From Thermohalobaculum sp963721105 (GTDB lineage: Bacteria; Pseudomonadota; Alphaproteobacteria; Rhodobacterales; Rhodobacteraceae): a stretch of DNA of 64,000 nucleotides. The stretch is taken from NCBI GenBank assembly GCA_963721105.1, contig CAVRHY010000011.1, positions 992,001 to 1,056,000 on the forward strand, written 5' to 3'. The position numbers and the translations under genes were made by a program. This document shows, piece after piece, positions 26,314-34,965 of this stretch. The notes beneath the pieces were generated by a model, which had not been told where the DNA came from, made no database searches, and saw nothing but the letters and a program-made list of their open reading frames with translations. The first letter of the stretch is position 1. Each line of letters starts with the position of its first letter.

Positions 26314-27472
26314 ATGGCATTGCGACTGTTCCGCCGGGCTGCCCGGCCGGAGGAGGTGAAGGCGTCCGCCGCGGCGCCGCTGATGGCGCTGCACGGCACC
26401 GGCCGCGCCGTCTGGTCACCGCGCGACCAGGTCAGCCTGGCGAGGAACGGCTACGAGCGCAACGTCATCGGCTTTCGCGCCGTGCGCATGGTCGCCGAGG
26501 CCGCGGCGGCGGTGCCGCTGGGCGTCGCGGAGGGCGGCGCGCGGATGGCCGAGCACCCGGTCAGCGCGCTGCTGGCGCGGCCGAACCCGGGCACGGACGG
26601 GCGGAGCTTTCTCGAGTCGGTCTACGGACACCTGCAGCTTTCCGGGAATGCCTATGTCGAGGCGGCGGCCTGGGACAGCCGCGGCTGGCCGCGCGAGCTG
26701 CACGCGCTGCGGCCCGACCGGATGCGGGTGGTGCCGGGGCCGGACGGCTGGCCGATGGCCTATGAATACACGGTTGGCGCGTCGAAGCACCGCTGGTCGA
26801 TGGAGGGGGATCTGAAGCCGATCCTGCACCTGAAGGCCTTCCACCCGCTAAACGACCATTACGGCATGAGCCCGATGGAGGCGGCGGCGCGGCTCGGTCG
26901 ACATCCACAACGCGGCGGCGGCCTGGGCGAAGGCGCTGCTGGACAACGCGGCGCGGCCCTCGGGCGCCATCGTCTTCGGCGCCAGGGACGGCGAGACGAT
27001 GACCGAGGAGCAATACCGGCGCGTCGTCCGGGAGATCGAGGAGAACCACGCCGGCGCCCGCAATGCCGGGCGGCCGATGCTGCTGGAGGGCGGGCTGGAC
27101 TGGCGGCCGATGGGCTATAGTCCCGCCGACATGGAGTTCCTGGAGACGCGGAACGCCGCGGCGCGCGAGATCTCGCTGGCCTTCGGCGTGCCGCCCATGC
27201 TGCTGGGCCTGCCGGGCGACAACACCTATGCGAACTACCAGGAGGCGAACCGGGCGTTCTATCGCCAGACGGTGCTGCCGCTGGTGCGCAAGACCTCGGC
27301 GGCGCTGTCGGGGTGGCTGGGCGCGGACGCCGGCCTGAAGATCGACCCTGATCTCGACGCGGTGCCGGCGCTGGCCGCCGAGCGCGACGCGCTGTGGAAG
27401 CGGGTCAGCGAGGCCGATTTCCTGGACGAGGCCGAGAAGCGCGCGCTGCTGGGACTGGCGCCGCGAACCTGA
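26314..27472 (+). CDS. Gene transfer agent portal protein (gp3), frameshifted
   Basis: HK97-type portal that forms the dodecameric DNA gate of the capsid. Features are FRAVRMVAEAAAAVPLG near residue 50, HPVSALLARPNPG, GNAYVEAAAWDSRGWP, and after a +1 shift near 26897 SVDIHNAAAAWAKALLDN, FGVPPMLLGLPGDNTYANYQ (the most conserved portal motif) and RAFYRQTVLPLV. About 386 residues, usual for GTA portals. The ATG at 26314 follows GGAGACAGAG. Family assignment is firm. Confidence 0.92.
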
Positions 27473-27547
27473 CGATCGCGGGAGACGGTGCGCCCGGGCG
27501 CACCCCACCGGCAGTTCCGGCTGTCGCGAGCCATTCGGGAGGAACCG

Positions 27548-28123
27548 ATGACATTCCACATGGCCGAGCCCTTCGGGCTCGAGACGAAATACACCGCGCT
27601 CTCTGCGCTGACCGAGACCGGCGCCAGGGGGCGCATCAAGGGCTACGCCTCGCGGTTTGGCGAGGCGGACCAGTCCGGCGACGTGGTCGCCCCGGGTGCA
27701 TTTGGCGCGGCGCTGGAGCGGCTGAAGGCGGCCGGGCGCTCGGTCAAGATGCTGTGGCAGCACGATCCGGCCAGGCCGATCGGCGTATGGCGGCAGATCG
27801 CCGAGAACAAGACCGGCCTCTGGGTGCAGGGCGAGGTGCTGACCGACCTGGCGCTGGGCCGCGAGGCCTCGATCCTGATGGAGGCGGGCGCGGTCGACGG
27901 GCTGTCGATCGGTTATCGGGTCGTCCGCTCCGAGCGCAACCGCGCCACCGGCGGGCGCACCCTGACCGAGATCGATCTGTGGGAGGTGTCGCTGGTTACC
28001 TTCCCGATGCTGCCGACGGCGCGGGCGAATGTCGAGCGACCCGAGCGCGCCGCCGGTTCCGACCGCCTGGTGAAGGCGGATGACGACATCGCGGCGGCCC
28101 TGGTCGCGGCGCTGGCCGGGTAG
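27548..28123 (+). CDS. Gene transfer agent prohead protease (gp4)
   Basis: 191-residue HK97-family prohead serine protease that trims the major capsid protein during maturation. RIKGYASRFGEADQSGDVVA is the conserved start of the fold. The probable catalytic His lies in KMLWQHDPARPIG (His72) and Ser in AGAVDGLSIGYRV (Ser120). WEVSLVTFPMLPTARANV is also typical. A GAGGA ribosome site precedes the ATG. It sits 75 bp after the portal and 43 bp before the capsid gene. Confidence 0.94.
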   Translation: MTFHMAEPFGLETKYTALSALTETGARGRIKGYASRFGEADQSGDVVAPGAFGAALERLKAAGRSVKMLWQHDPARPIGVWRQIAENKTGLWVQGEVLTDLALGREASILMEAGAVDGLSIGYRVVRSERNRATGGRTLTEIDLWEVSLVTFPMLPTARANVERPERAAGSDRLVKADDDIAAALVAALAG

Positions 28124-28166
28124 CCTCGGGCACCCGAAACTCACCCCAACCTGCAAGGAAACTGAC

Positions 28167-29333
28167 ATGAACGAGACGGATGTGAGCATCGCGACCGAGG
28201 CGAAGTCGGCGGCGACCGAGTTCCTGGCGAGCTTCCGGACCTTCCGGGACGAGATGGGCCGCAAGGTCAACGAGATGGGCAGCCGCATCGATGCCCTGGA
28301 CCGCAAGGGCGCCGAGCTGCGCCGGCCGGCCCTGGCGACGGGCGCCGAGGCGACCCCGCCGCACGTCAAGGCGATCTCGGCCTATGTCCGGCGCGGCGAG
28401 GACGAGGGCCTGCGCGCGCTGCAGGTCGAGGCCAAGGGCATGAACACCGCGGTCGCCGCCGAGGGCGGGTACCTGGTCGACCCGAAGACCGCCGAGATGA
28501 TCGGCAACGTGCTGCGCTCGGGCGCCTCGATCCGGGCGCTGTCGCGGGTCGTGCAGGTCGAGGCCGGTTCCTACGACGTGCTGGTCGACCACACCGACCT
28601 GGGCGCGGGCTGGCTGGACGAACTGGCCTTGGCCGGCGAGACTTCGGCCCCGGCGGTCGACCGTATCTCGATCCAGCTGCACGAGCTGTCGGCGGCGCCG
28701 ACCGCCTCGCAGCGCATCCTGGATGACACCGCGTTCGACGTCGAGGGCTGGCTGGCCGAGCGCATCGCCGAGCGGTTCCTGCGTGCCGAGGCCGCGGCCT
28801 TCGTCAACGGCGACGGGGTCAACAAGCCTGTCGGGTTCCTGACCAAGGGCAAGGTGGCGAACGACAGCTGGGGCTGGGGCAACATCGGCTATGTCGCCAC
28901 CGGCACCTCGGGCGATTTCGACCCGAACCAGCCGGGCGACTGCCTGGTGGACCTGGTCTACGCGCTGCCGGCCGAGTACCGCGCCGGGGCGGCCTTCGTG
29001 ATGAACTCGAAGACCGCCGGGGAGGTCCGCAAGATGAAGGACGGCCAGGGCCGGTTCCTTTGGATCGAGGGCCTGCAGTCGGCGCAGCCGCCGCTGCTGG
29101 TCGGCTATCCGGTCATGATCGCCGAGGACATGCCCGACATCGCCGCCGACGCGCACGCCATCGCCTTCGGCAACTTCGAGAAGGGGTACACGGTCGCCGA
29201 GCGGCCGGACCTGCGCATCCTGCGCGATCCCTACTCGGCCAAGCCGAACGTGATGTTCTACGCGACCAAGCGGGTCGGCGGCGACGTCACCGACTTTGCC
29301 GCGATCAAGACGCTGAAGTTCGGCATCAGCTGA
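28167..29333 (+). CDS. Gene transfer agent major capsid protein (gp5)
   Basis: 388-residue HK97-fold capsid subunit. The first 110 or so residues form the charged helical delta (scaffold) domain removed by the protease. The mature part starts near NTAVAAEGGYLVDPKTAEMI. Typical capsid motifs are LHELSAAPTASQRILDD, RFLRAEAAAFVNGDGVNKP and AIAFGNFEKGYTVAERPDL. The ribosome site is AAGGAA before the ATG. The gene is intact. A 193-bp spacer follows, where high-level capsid transcription might be tuned. Confidence 0.95.
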   Translation: MNETDVSIATEAKSAATEFLASFRTFRDEMGRKVNEMGSRIDALDRKGAELRRPALATGAEATPPHVKAISAYVRRGEDEGLRALQVEAKGMNTAVAAEGGYLVDPKTAEMIGNVLRSGASIRALSRVVQVEAGSYDVLVDHTDLGAGWLDELALAGETSAPAVDRISIQLHELSAAPTASQRILDDTAFDVEGWLAERIAERFLRAEAAAFVNGDGVNKPVGFLTKGKVANDSWGWGNIGYVATGTSGDFDPNQPGDCLVDLVYALPAEYRAGAAFVMNSKTAGEVRKMKDGQGRFLWIEGLQSAQPPLLVGYPVMIAEDMPDIAADAHAIAFGNFEKGYTVAERPDLRILRDPYSAKPNVMFYATKRVGGDVTDFAAIKTLKFGIS

Positions 29334-29526
29334 GCGTGATGCGGCGTCGCGCCTCCGAACGGGGGCGCGGCGTGCGCGAGGCCGTAGGGCCAAGCGAAAG
29401 GCCGGCGTCCCGGGGGCGACGGCCGTTTTCATTCGGGTGCGCCTGTCCCGGTCCGCCCTGCGCCGGCGGCAGGCGCGGACGGCCACGGGTCGCGCGCGCC
29501 GGACGGTAGCCGAGAGGGAGAACGAG

Positions 29527-30099
29527 ATGCTGCTGAAAGAGGCGGCGCCGGCGGCGTCGATGCCGATGACGGAGTTCGCCGGGCACCTGCGCCTGGGGTT
29601 CGGCTTCGCCGATGACGGGGCCGAGGATGCGCTGCTGGAAGGCTATCTGCGGAGCGCCGTTGCAGCCGTCGAGGCGCGCTCGGGCCAGGCGCTGATCGCG
29701 CGGGCTTTCGTGCTGCAAGTCACCGGGTGGGACGCGCGCGGATACCTCGTGCTGCCGGTCGGGCCGGTGGCGGCGGTCGACGTGATCCGATTTGTCCGCT
29801 CGGACGGGGCGGTGACGTTGGACCCGGCTCAGTGGGCGCTCGAACCCGGCAACGCCCGCCAGCGACTGACCGGCCCGGGCGGCGAGGCGCTGCCGCCGGT
29901 GCCGAAGGGCGCGATCGCCGAGCTGGAATTCACCGCCGGGCACGGCGTCGACTGGGAGGCGGTGCCCGGTGACCTGCGCCAGGCCGTGCTGCTGCTGGCT
30001 GCGCACTACCACGAGAGCCGGCATGGCGAGGCGAAGCATCGCGGGCTGCCGCCGGCGGTCGGGGCGTTGCTGGCGCCGCACCGTCTGGCGAGGCTGTGA
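29527..30099 (+). CDS. Gene transfer agent head-tail adaptor (gp6)
   Basis: 190-residue connector protein placed directly after the capsid gene, as gp6 in RcGTA, where it forms the adaptor ring below the portal. The helical N-terminal half (FADDGAEDALLEGYLRSAVA; AVEARSGQALIARAF) and the C-terminal YHESRHGEAKHRGLPPAVGA, LLAPHRLARL tail match the gp6/phiE125 gp8 connector family. Start taken at the ATG after GAGGGAGAAC. Function is inferred from position and family. Confidence 0.85.
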   Translation: MLLKEAAPAASMPMTEFAGHLRLGFGFADDGAEDALLEGYLRSAVAAVEARSGQALIARAFVLQVTGWDARGYLVLPVGPVAAVDVIRFVRSDGAVTLDPAQWALEPGNARQRLTGPGGEALPPVPKGAIAELEFTAGHGVDWEAVPGDLRQAVLLLAAHYHESRHGEAKHRGLPPAVGALLAPHRLARL

Positions 30100-30109
30100 G
30101 GAGATGGTG

Positions 30110-30445
30110 ATGGTTCCAGTACTGAACACCGAGCTGGTGCTGGAGGCGCCCGTCGAGGTGGCCGATGGTGGCGGCGGCGCCAGCCTCGAGTGGCAGGCGC
30201 TGGGCACCGTCTGGGCCGAGATCGCCAGAGTCTCGGCGCGCGAGGGGGTCGCCGGCGGGCGCGATGCCTCGACCGTCACCCACCGGATCACCATGCGCAA
30301 CGCGCCGCCGGGCTCGCCGCGGCGGCCGCGAGCCGACTGTCGGTTCCGCCGGGGCGAGCGGGTCTTTGCCATCCGCGGCGTGGCGCCGATGGACCGGCGC
30401 GCCGCCTACCTGACCGTCTGGGCCGCGGAGGGGCCGTTCGCATGA
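30110..30445 (+). CDS. Gene transfer agent head closure/stopper protein (gp7)
   Basis: 111-residue protein of the phage head-tail joining family. TVWAEIARVSAREGVAGGRD and THRITMRNAPPGSPRRP, then RFRRGERVFAIRGVAPMD, are typical of the stopper, a small beta-barrel. The ATG at 30110 is preferred over the in-frame ATG at 30104 because it stands six bases after AGGAG. Stop overlaps the next start (ATGA). It corresponds to RcGTA gp7 by order. Confidence 0.85.
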   Translation: MVPVLNTELVLEAPVEVADGGGGASLEWQALGTVWAEIARVSAREGVAGGRDASTVTHRITMRNAPPGSPRRPRADCRFRRGERVFAIRGVAPMDRRAAYLTVWAAEGPFA

Positions 30446-30867
30446 GCTGCGCATTCTCCTGGCCCCTGCAGCAGGCGCTGTTCGACGCGATCCGCGCCGA
30501 TGGGGCCTGCGCCGGTTTCCTCGGCGACCGCGTCTACGATGCGGCGCCGCCCCTCGGGCCCGAGCCGGGCACCGAGGGGCTGTACCTGACGCTGGGCGAC
30601 GAGACGGTTGCCGACTGGAGCACCGCGAGCGACCGCGGCGCGCGTCACCAGGTGGCGCTGACCGTGCACGCGCCGCGGCGCGGGTTCGCCGAGGCGAAGC
30701 AGGCGGCAGCCGCAGTGGCGGCGGTCGTGCTGGACGGGCCGCTGGCGCCCGCGCGCGGGCGCATCGTCACCGCCGAGTTTGTCGGTGCGCGGACACGGCG
30801 CGCGGAGGGCGACGCGCTGCGCCAGGTCGAGATGCGCTTCGCGATCACGCTGGAAGACACCGAGTAG
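30442..30867 (+). CDS. Gene transfer agent tail terminator (gp8, DUF3168)
   Basis: 141-residue protein matching the DUF3168 tail-completion family: FSWPLQQALFDAIRADGACA, FLGDRVYDAAPP, YLTLGDETVADWSTASDRGA with the family's central Trp, and HQVALTVHAPRRGFAEAKQA. It would cap the tail tube and join it to the head. The ATG overlaps the gp7 stop, so translation is coupled. Confidence 0.88.
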   Translation: MSCAFSWPLQQALFDAIRADGACAGFLGDRVYDAAPPLGPEPGTEGLYLTLGDETVADWSTASDRGARHQVALTVHAPRRGFAEAKQAAAAVAAVVLDGPLAPARGRIVTAEFVGARTRRAEGDALRQVEMRFAITLEDTE

Positions 30868-30903
30868 GGCCTTGGACCCCTGCCGAACCGAGAGGAGAGA
30901 CCC

Positions 30904-31314
30904 ATGGGTGCCCAGAGAGGCAAGGACATTCTGCTGAAGCTGGACGAGGACGGGACGGGTTTTGTGACCGTCGCGGGCATCCGCGCCAGCCGCATCAGCT
31001 TCAACGCCGAAGCCGTGGACGTGACGACCGCCGACAGCGCCGGTCAGTGGCGCGAGCTGCTGGTCGGTGCCGGCGTCCGCAACGCCGCCGTGTCCGGCTC
31101 GGGCGTCTTCAAGGACGCAGCCAGCAACTCGGCGCTGCAGCGCGTGTTCTTCGACGGGGTCGCGCCGGCCTTCGAGGTCGTCATCCCGGATTTCGGCACC
31201 GTCGCGGGGCCGTTCCAGGTGACGGCGCTGGAATATGCAGGAACTCATGACGGCGAGGCGACCTTCGAGGTCTCGCTGGCCTCGGCCGGGGCGCTGGTCT
31301 TCACGGCGGCTTAG
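30904..31314 (+). CDS. Gene transfer agent major tail (tube) protein (gp9)
   Basis: 136-residue tail tube protein of the GTA/phage TP901-1-type family: RGKDILLKLDEDGTGFVTVA, ISFNAEAVDVTTADSAGQWR, ELLVGAGVRNAAVSGSGVFK, and FEVVIPDFGTVAGPFQVTAL. These are highly typical of GTA tubes, whose length is set by the tape measure. GGAGAG lies before the ATG. The small size fits a siphovirus-like tube. Confidence 0.93.
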   Translation: MGAQRGKDILLKLDEDGTGFVTVAGIRASRISFNAEAVDVTTADSAGQWRELLVGAGVRNAAVSGSGVFKDAASNSALQRVFFDGVAPAFEVVIPDFGTVAGPFQVTALEYAGTHDGEATFEVSLASAGALVFTAA

Positions 31315-31389
31315 CGGGCCACGGCACCGCACCGCTGCCCGTTCCACCCCCGCGCGGCTCGCGGGGGAGATGCTGTTCGAGGAGAAACC

Positions 31390-31710
31390 ATGACCAATCC
31401 GCATCGTGGAGAGATTTCGATCACCGTCGACGGGCGGGCGCGCACCATGCGGCTGACGCTGGGCGCGCTGGCGACGCTCGAGGCGAAGCTGCAGGCCGGC
31501 TCGCTGATGGGGTTGGCCGAGCGGTTCGAGGACGGGCGCGTCTCGACGGGTGACCTGCTGGCATTGCTGGCGGCCGGGCTGTCCGGGGCCGGCGAGGTTA
31601 TCGAGGAGGCCGAGCTGGCCGCAGCCGAGATCGAGGGCGGCGCAGTCGGCGCGATGCGCGCCGGGATGGCGCTGCTCTCGCGCGCGTTCCGTCCGGCCGA
31701 TGCCGGGTGA
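31390..31710 (+). CDS. Gene transfer agent tape-measure chaperone-like protein (gp10)
   Basis: 106-residue protein with the pattern HRGEISITVDGRARTMRLTL and GALATLEAKLQAGSLMGLAE, then RFEDGRVSTGDLLALLAAGL, found in GTA family proteins between tail tube and tape measure. By analogy with phage tails it shields the tape measure before tube assembly. A GGAGAAACC site precedes the ATG. The next gene starts inside its last codons, an arrangement often used for frameshift-linked tail chaperones in phages; no slippery run is evident here. Confidence 0.85.
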   Translation: MTNPHRGEISITVDGRARTMRLTLGALATLEAKLQAGSLMGLAERFEDGRVSTGDLLALLAAGLSGAGEVIEEAELAAAEIEGGAVGAMRAGMALLSRAFRPADAG

Positions 31711-31984
31711 GCCGGTCGACTGGCCGGGGCTGATGCGGCTTGGGCTGGGGACGCTGCGGCTGGCGCCGGAGGCGTTCTGGTCGATGACGCCGGCCGAGTT
31801 GCGCCTGGCGCTGGAAGGCGCGGGCGTGCTGCCGGTCGGCGGCGCGGCGCCGATGGGCCGCGAGCGGATGGCCGAGCTGATGGCGGCGTTTCCGGACGCC
31901 CAGCGGGCGGCCGGCGGCGGGCGTGGCGGCCGCCCTGCGCCGGGGCAGGCCGAGGCTGGCGGGGCCGGGCGGCCTGCCGGGTAA
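31700..31984 (+). CDS. Gene transfer agent tail assembly chaperone (gp10.1, rcc01693-like)
   Basis: 94-residue protein starting at an ATG that overlaps the gp10 end by 11 bp. Its core, EPVDWPGLMRLGLGTLRLAP followed by EAFWSMTPAELRLAL, is the signature of the small phage tail assembly chaperone family (TIGR02216-type) next to GTA tape measures. The C-terminal third is Gly/Ala/Pro-rich and probably disordered. It is encoded +1 relative to gp10 in the same transcript. Confidence 0.85.
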   Translation: MPGEPVDWPGLMRLGLGTLRLAPEAFWSMTPAELRLALEGAGVLPVGGAAPMGRERMAELMAAFPDAQRAAGGGRGGRPAPGQAEAGGAGRPAG

Positions 31985-32150
31985 GCGGAGCCCCGGGTAA
32001 GGCGGTCGGGCGGGGCCAGGATCAGGCGGGCCCTCCGGGATCGCCTGGCGATCGATGCGCCGCGCCGGAGGCGATGGGGCAGGCGCTTGCGTCGAGGCGC
32101 GGGATGGCGGGCGGATCGCCCGTTTCAGCAATCGAAGACAGGGGAGCGGG

Positions 32151-32828
32151 ATGGCGCAGGATTCTTTTGGCGGCGGAACCGATCCGGGGGCGCTGGGTGG
32201 CGCCCTGAGCGACATGCGCGGGATGGCCTCCGGGTTCGCCGGCGAGCTGGCGGGGGCCTCGAAGGCGATGCGCGAGATGGACGGCGAGGCGCGGCGGCTG
32301 TCGCGCTCGCTGTCGTCCTCGCTGCGCTCGGCCTTCGACAAGGCGGTTTTCGGCGGCGAGAAGCTGACGGACGTGTTCCGCGACCTGGCGTCCTCGGTGG
32401 CCGGCAAGGTGCTGGATGCCGCGCTGCGGCCAGTGACGAGCGCGCTGACCAGCGGATTCGGCAGCCTGCTGGGCGGATTGACGGGCGGGCTGACGGGTGC
32501 GGTCGGCTCGGCCTTCGGCTTTGCCGATGGCGGGGCGTTCTCGGCCGGGCGCGTGCGGGCATTCGCACAGGGCGGCGTCGTCAGCAGCCCTACGCCCTTC
32601 GCCATGCGGGGTGGCGCGGGCCTTATGGGCGAGGCGGGGCCCGAGGCGATCATGCCGCTGCAGCGCGGGCCGGATGGCCGGCTGGGGATCGCGGCGCGCG
32701 GCGGCCGGGGTGCGGCGCCCGTCATAGTGAACATCCACACGCCGGACGTCGCGGGCTTCCGCGCCTCGCGTGGGCAGGTTTCGGCGCAGTTGGCGCGCGC
32801 CGTGCGGCGCGGGCAGGGACGGTTGTGA
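32151..32828 (+). CDS. Gene transfer agent tape measure protein (gp11)
   Basis: 225-residue tape measure, close to the RcGTA length, consistent with a short tail. The N-terminal half is helical (MRGMASGFAGELAGASKAMR; LRSAFDKAVFGGEKLTDVFR). A glycine-rich hydrophobic segment (LGGLTGGLTGAVGSAFGF) follows. The tape-measure C-terminus is FADGGAFSAGRVRAFAQGG, then MRGGAGLMGEAGPEAIMPL, a motif shared by many phage tape measures. A GGGGAGCGGG sequence precedes the ATG. It is preceded by a 166-bp spacer without a gene. Confidence 0.92.
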   Translation: MAQDSFGGGTDPGALGGALSDMRGMASGFAGELAGASKAMREMDGEARRLSRSLSSSLRSAFDKAVFGGEKLTDVFRDLASSVAGKVLDAALRPVTSALTSGFGSLLGGLTGGLTGAVGSAFGFADGGAFSAGRVRAFAQGGVVSSPTPFAMRGGAGLMGEAGPEAIMPLQRGPDGRLGIAARGGRGAAPVIVNIHTPDVAGFRASRGQVSAQLARAVRRGQGRL

Positions 32829-32838
32829 GGGGCACGTG

Positions 32839-33474
32839 ATGGCGAATTTTCACGACGTGCGGTTTCCGGCATCGATCTCGTTCGGCTCCTCGGGCGGGAT
32901 CGAGCGGCGGACGGAGATCGTCGAGCTGGTCAGCGGCTATGAGGAGCGGAACAGCCCATGGGCGCATTCGCGCCGGCGCTACGACGCCGGGCTGGGGGTG
33001 CGCTCGCTGGACGACCTGGACGCGGTGCTGGCCTTCTTCGAGGCGCGGCGCGGGCAACTCTACGGATTTCGCTGGAAGGACTGGCTGGACCACAAGTCCT
33101 GCGCGCCGTCGGGCGTCCCGGCCCCGACGGACCAGAAGCTGCTGGCCACCAGCCTGCCGACGACGCGCTGGAAGCTGACGAAGACCTATTTCGACATGGC
33201 CGGAAGCTATGAAAGGCCGATCGTTCGCCCCGTGGTCGCGAGCGTGCGCGTCGCCGTCGACGGCGTCGAGCTCTCGCAGGGCAACGATTTCGTCGTCGAC
33301 CCGGTGTCGGGCGATGTCGAGATGGCGGTCGCGCCGGCGTTGGGCGCGGCGGTCACCGCCGGCTTCGAGTTCGACGTGCCGGTGCGCTTCGACACGGACG
33401 TGATCGAGGTGAACCTGGCGGCCTTTCAGGCGGGCGAGATCCCGTCGATCCCGATCATCGAGGTGAGGCTCTGA
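32839..33474 (+). CDS. Gene transfer agent distal tail protein (gp12, DUF2460)
   Basis: 211-residue DUF2460 protein, the distal tail ring that starts the baseplate. Diagnostic regions are FHDVRFPASISFGSSGGIER, EERNSPWAHSRRRYDAGLGV, FFEARRGQLYGFRWKDWLDH and the C-terminal PVRFDTDVIEVNLAAFQAGE. All are conserved in RcGTA gp12. The stop overlaps the gp13 start (TGATG). Confidence 0.94.
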   Translation: MANFHDVRFPASISFGSSGGIERRTEIVELVSGYEERNSPWAHSRRRYDAGLGVRSLDDLDAVLAFFEARRGQLYGFRWKDWLDHKSCAPSGVPAPTDQKLLATSLPTTRWKLTKTYFDMAGSYERPIVRPVVASVRVAVDGVELSQGNDFVVDPVSGDVEMAVAPALGAAVTAGFEFDVPVRFDTDVIEVNLAAFQAGEIPSIPIIEVRL

Positions 33475-34368
33475 TGCGCGAGATCCCGGCGGACCTGCAG
33501 GCGGCGCTTGACGGCGGCGCGACGACACTGGCGCGATGCTGGCGCGTGACGCGGCGCGACGGCGTGGTGATGGGCTTCACGGACCACGACGGGGGGCTGG
33601 CCTTCGACGGGCTGGACTACGAGCCAGAACTCCGGCTTCGGACCGAGCGTCGTCGAGCAGACGACAGGGCTGAGCGCGGACACGCACGAGGTGGCGGGCG
33701 CGCTGTCGAGCGAGCGGATAGACCCGGCGGACATCGCACGCGGTCTTTACGACGGAGCCGAGGTCGTGGCTCACCTTGTCGACTGGACGGACCCGTCGGT
33801 GCGCCTGCTCGTCTCGCGCGGGCTGATCGGCGAGATACAGCGCGGAGAGGGCCTGTTTCAAGCCGAGGTCACCGGGTTGAGTGACCGGCTGGGGCAACCC
33901 TTCGGGCGCGGCTACCTGACGGGATGCTCGGCGCGGTTGGGGGATGGCGCTTGCGGGGCCGACCTGGGCGACCCGGCGCTTGGCGGAGCGGGGACCGTGC
34001 TGGCGATCAACGGAACGCAACTGTTCTCGGTGGCCGGGCTGGAGGCGTATGAGCGGGACTGGTTCACCGGCGGGCGCCTGGTCTGGACGTCGGGCGCAAA
34101 TGCCGGGTCGTCGGGGCATGTCAAGGCCCACCCGGTGACGGGCAGCGAGGCGGTGGTCGAGTTGTGGCTCTCGCCGCCGATGGACGTCGCGTCGGGAGAC
34201 GGGTTCGACATCACCGCCGGATGCGACAAGACGGCCGCAACCTGCGCGGTGAAGTTCGGCAACCTGCTGAACTATCGCGGCTTCCCGCACATGCCCGGCG
34301 ACGACGCGGTGGCGAACTACCCGAGCACGGGAGGCGTGCATGACGGCGGATCGCTATTCCGCGGGTGA
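33474..34368 (+). CDS. Gene transfer agent baseplate hub (gp13, DUF2163), frameshifted
   Basis: About 298 residues of the DUF2163 hub family. It starts MREIPADLQAALDGGATTLA, and CWRVTRRDGVVMGFTDHD is the typical start of the first domain. A +1 shift near 33630 joins GLDYEP to NSGFGPSVVEQTTGLSADTH. Later motifs are GYLTGCSARLGDGACGADL and GCDKTAATCAVKFGNLLNYR, holding the four conserved Cys (RcGTA gp13 is described as an iron-sulfur hub). It ends NYRGFPHMPGDDAVANYP plus a short tail. Confidence 0.92.
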
Positions 34369-34834
34369 CGCGGCTCCGCCCTCGAAGGGCGGGGTCGGTG
34401 CGCTTGTCGTCGCCGCGGCGCGTGGCTGGCTGGGGACGCCCTATCGCCACCAGGCGAGCTGCCGCGGCGTCGGCTGCGACTGCCTGGGCCTGGTTCGCGG
34501 TGTCTGGCGCGAGGTGATGGGCAGTGAGCCCGAGCGGCCGCCCGCCTATACGCCCGACTGGGCCGAGGCGACCGGCGAGGAGCGGATGATGCTGGCCGCC
34601 GCACGCCATCTGGTGCGCGTAACGGGTGAGGCAGGCGCGGGTGACGTGCTGCTGTTCCGCATGGTCGATCGCGGGCCGGCCAAGCACGCGGCAATCCTGG
34701 TTTCGGAGTCGGTGGCGAAAGGAAGCATCGTGCACGCCTATTCGGGCCACTCGGTCTGCGAGACGCGGATCGGCGACCCTTGGCTGCGGCGGCTGGCGGG
34801 TGTTTTCCGGTTTCCGGAGCCTGAGCGCAGGTAA
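34340..34834 (+). CDS. Gene transfer agent NlpC/P60 peptidase (gp14)
   Basis: 164-residue cell-wall peptidase of the NlpC/P60 family, used at the tail tip to open the recipient's peptidoglycan. The catalytic Cys48 lies in GVGCDCLGLVRG and His116 in GPAKHAAILVSE, with a further His in IVHAYSGHSVCE. Most bacterial NlpC/P60 proteins have D-C-S-G; here it is D-C-L-G, as in other GTA copies. The ATG lies inside gp13 (29-bp overlap). Confidence 0.94.
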   Translation: MTADRYSAGDAAPPSKGGVGALVVAAARGWLGTPYRHQASCRGVGCDCLGLVRGVWREVMGSEPERPPAYTPDWAEATGEERMMLAAARHLVRVTGEAGAGDVLLFRMVDRGPAKHAAILVSESVAKGSIVHAYSGHSVCETRIGDPWLRRLAGVFRFPEPERR

Positions 34835-34965
34835 GCGGCGGCGCCGTCGAGCCGGCAGCGGTTTGCGGGGCCAGAGCTCCCCGGTCGCAGCCTTGCGGGC
34901 GGAGGTGGGATCGTCGGACGCCGCCCGGCGATCCGTCCATTGAAGATCAAGAGACGAGGCGCTCG

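Noticed and set aside
31690..31715. Programmed frameshift joining gp10 and gp10.1
   Set aside because: The genes overlap by 11 bp, but no slippery heptamer is present and gp10.1 has its own ATG.
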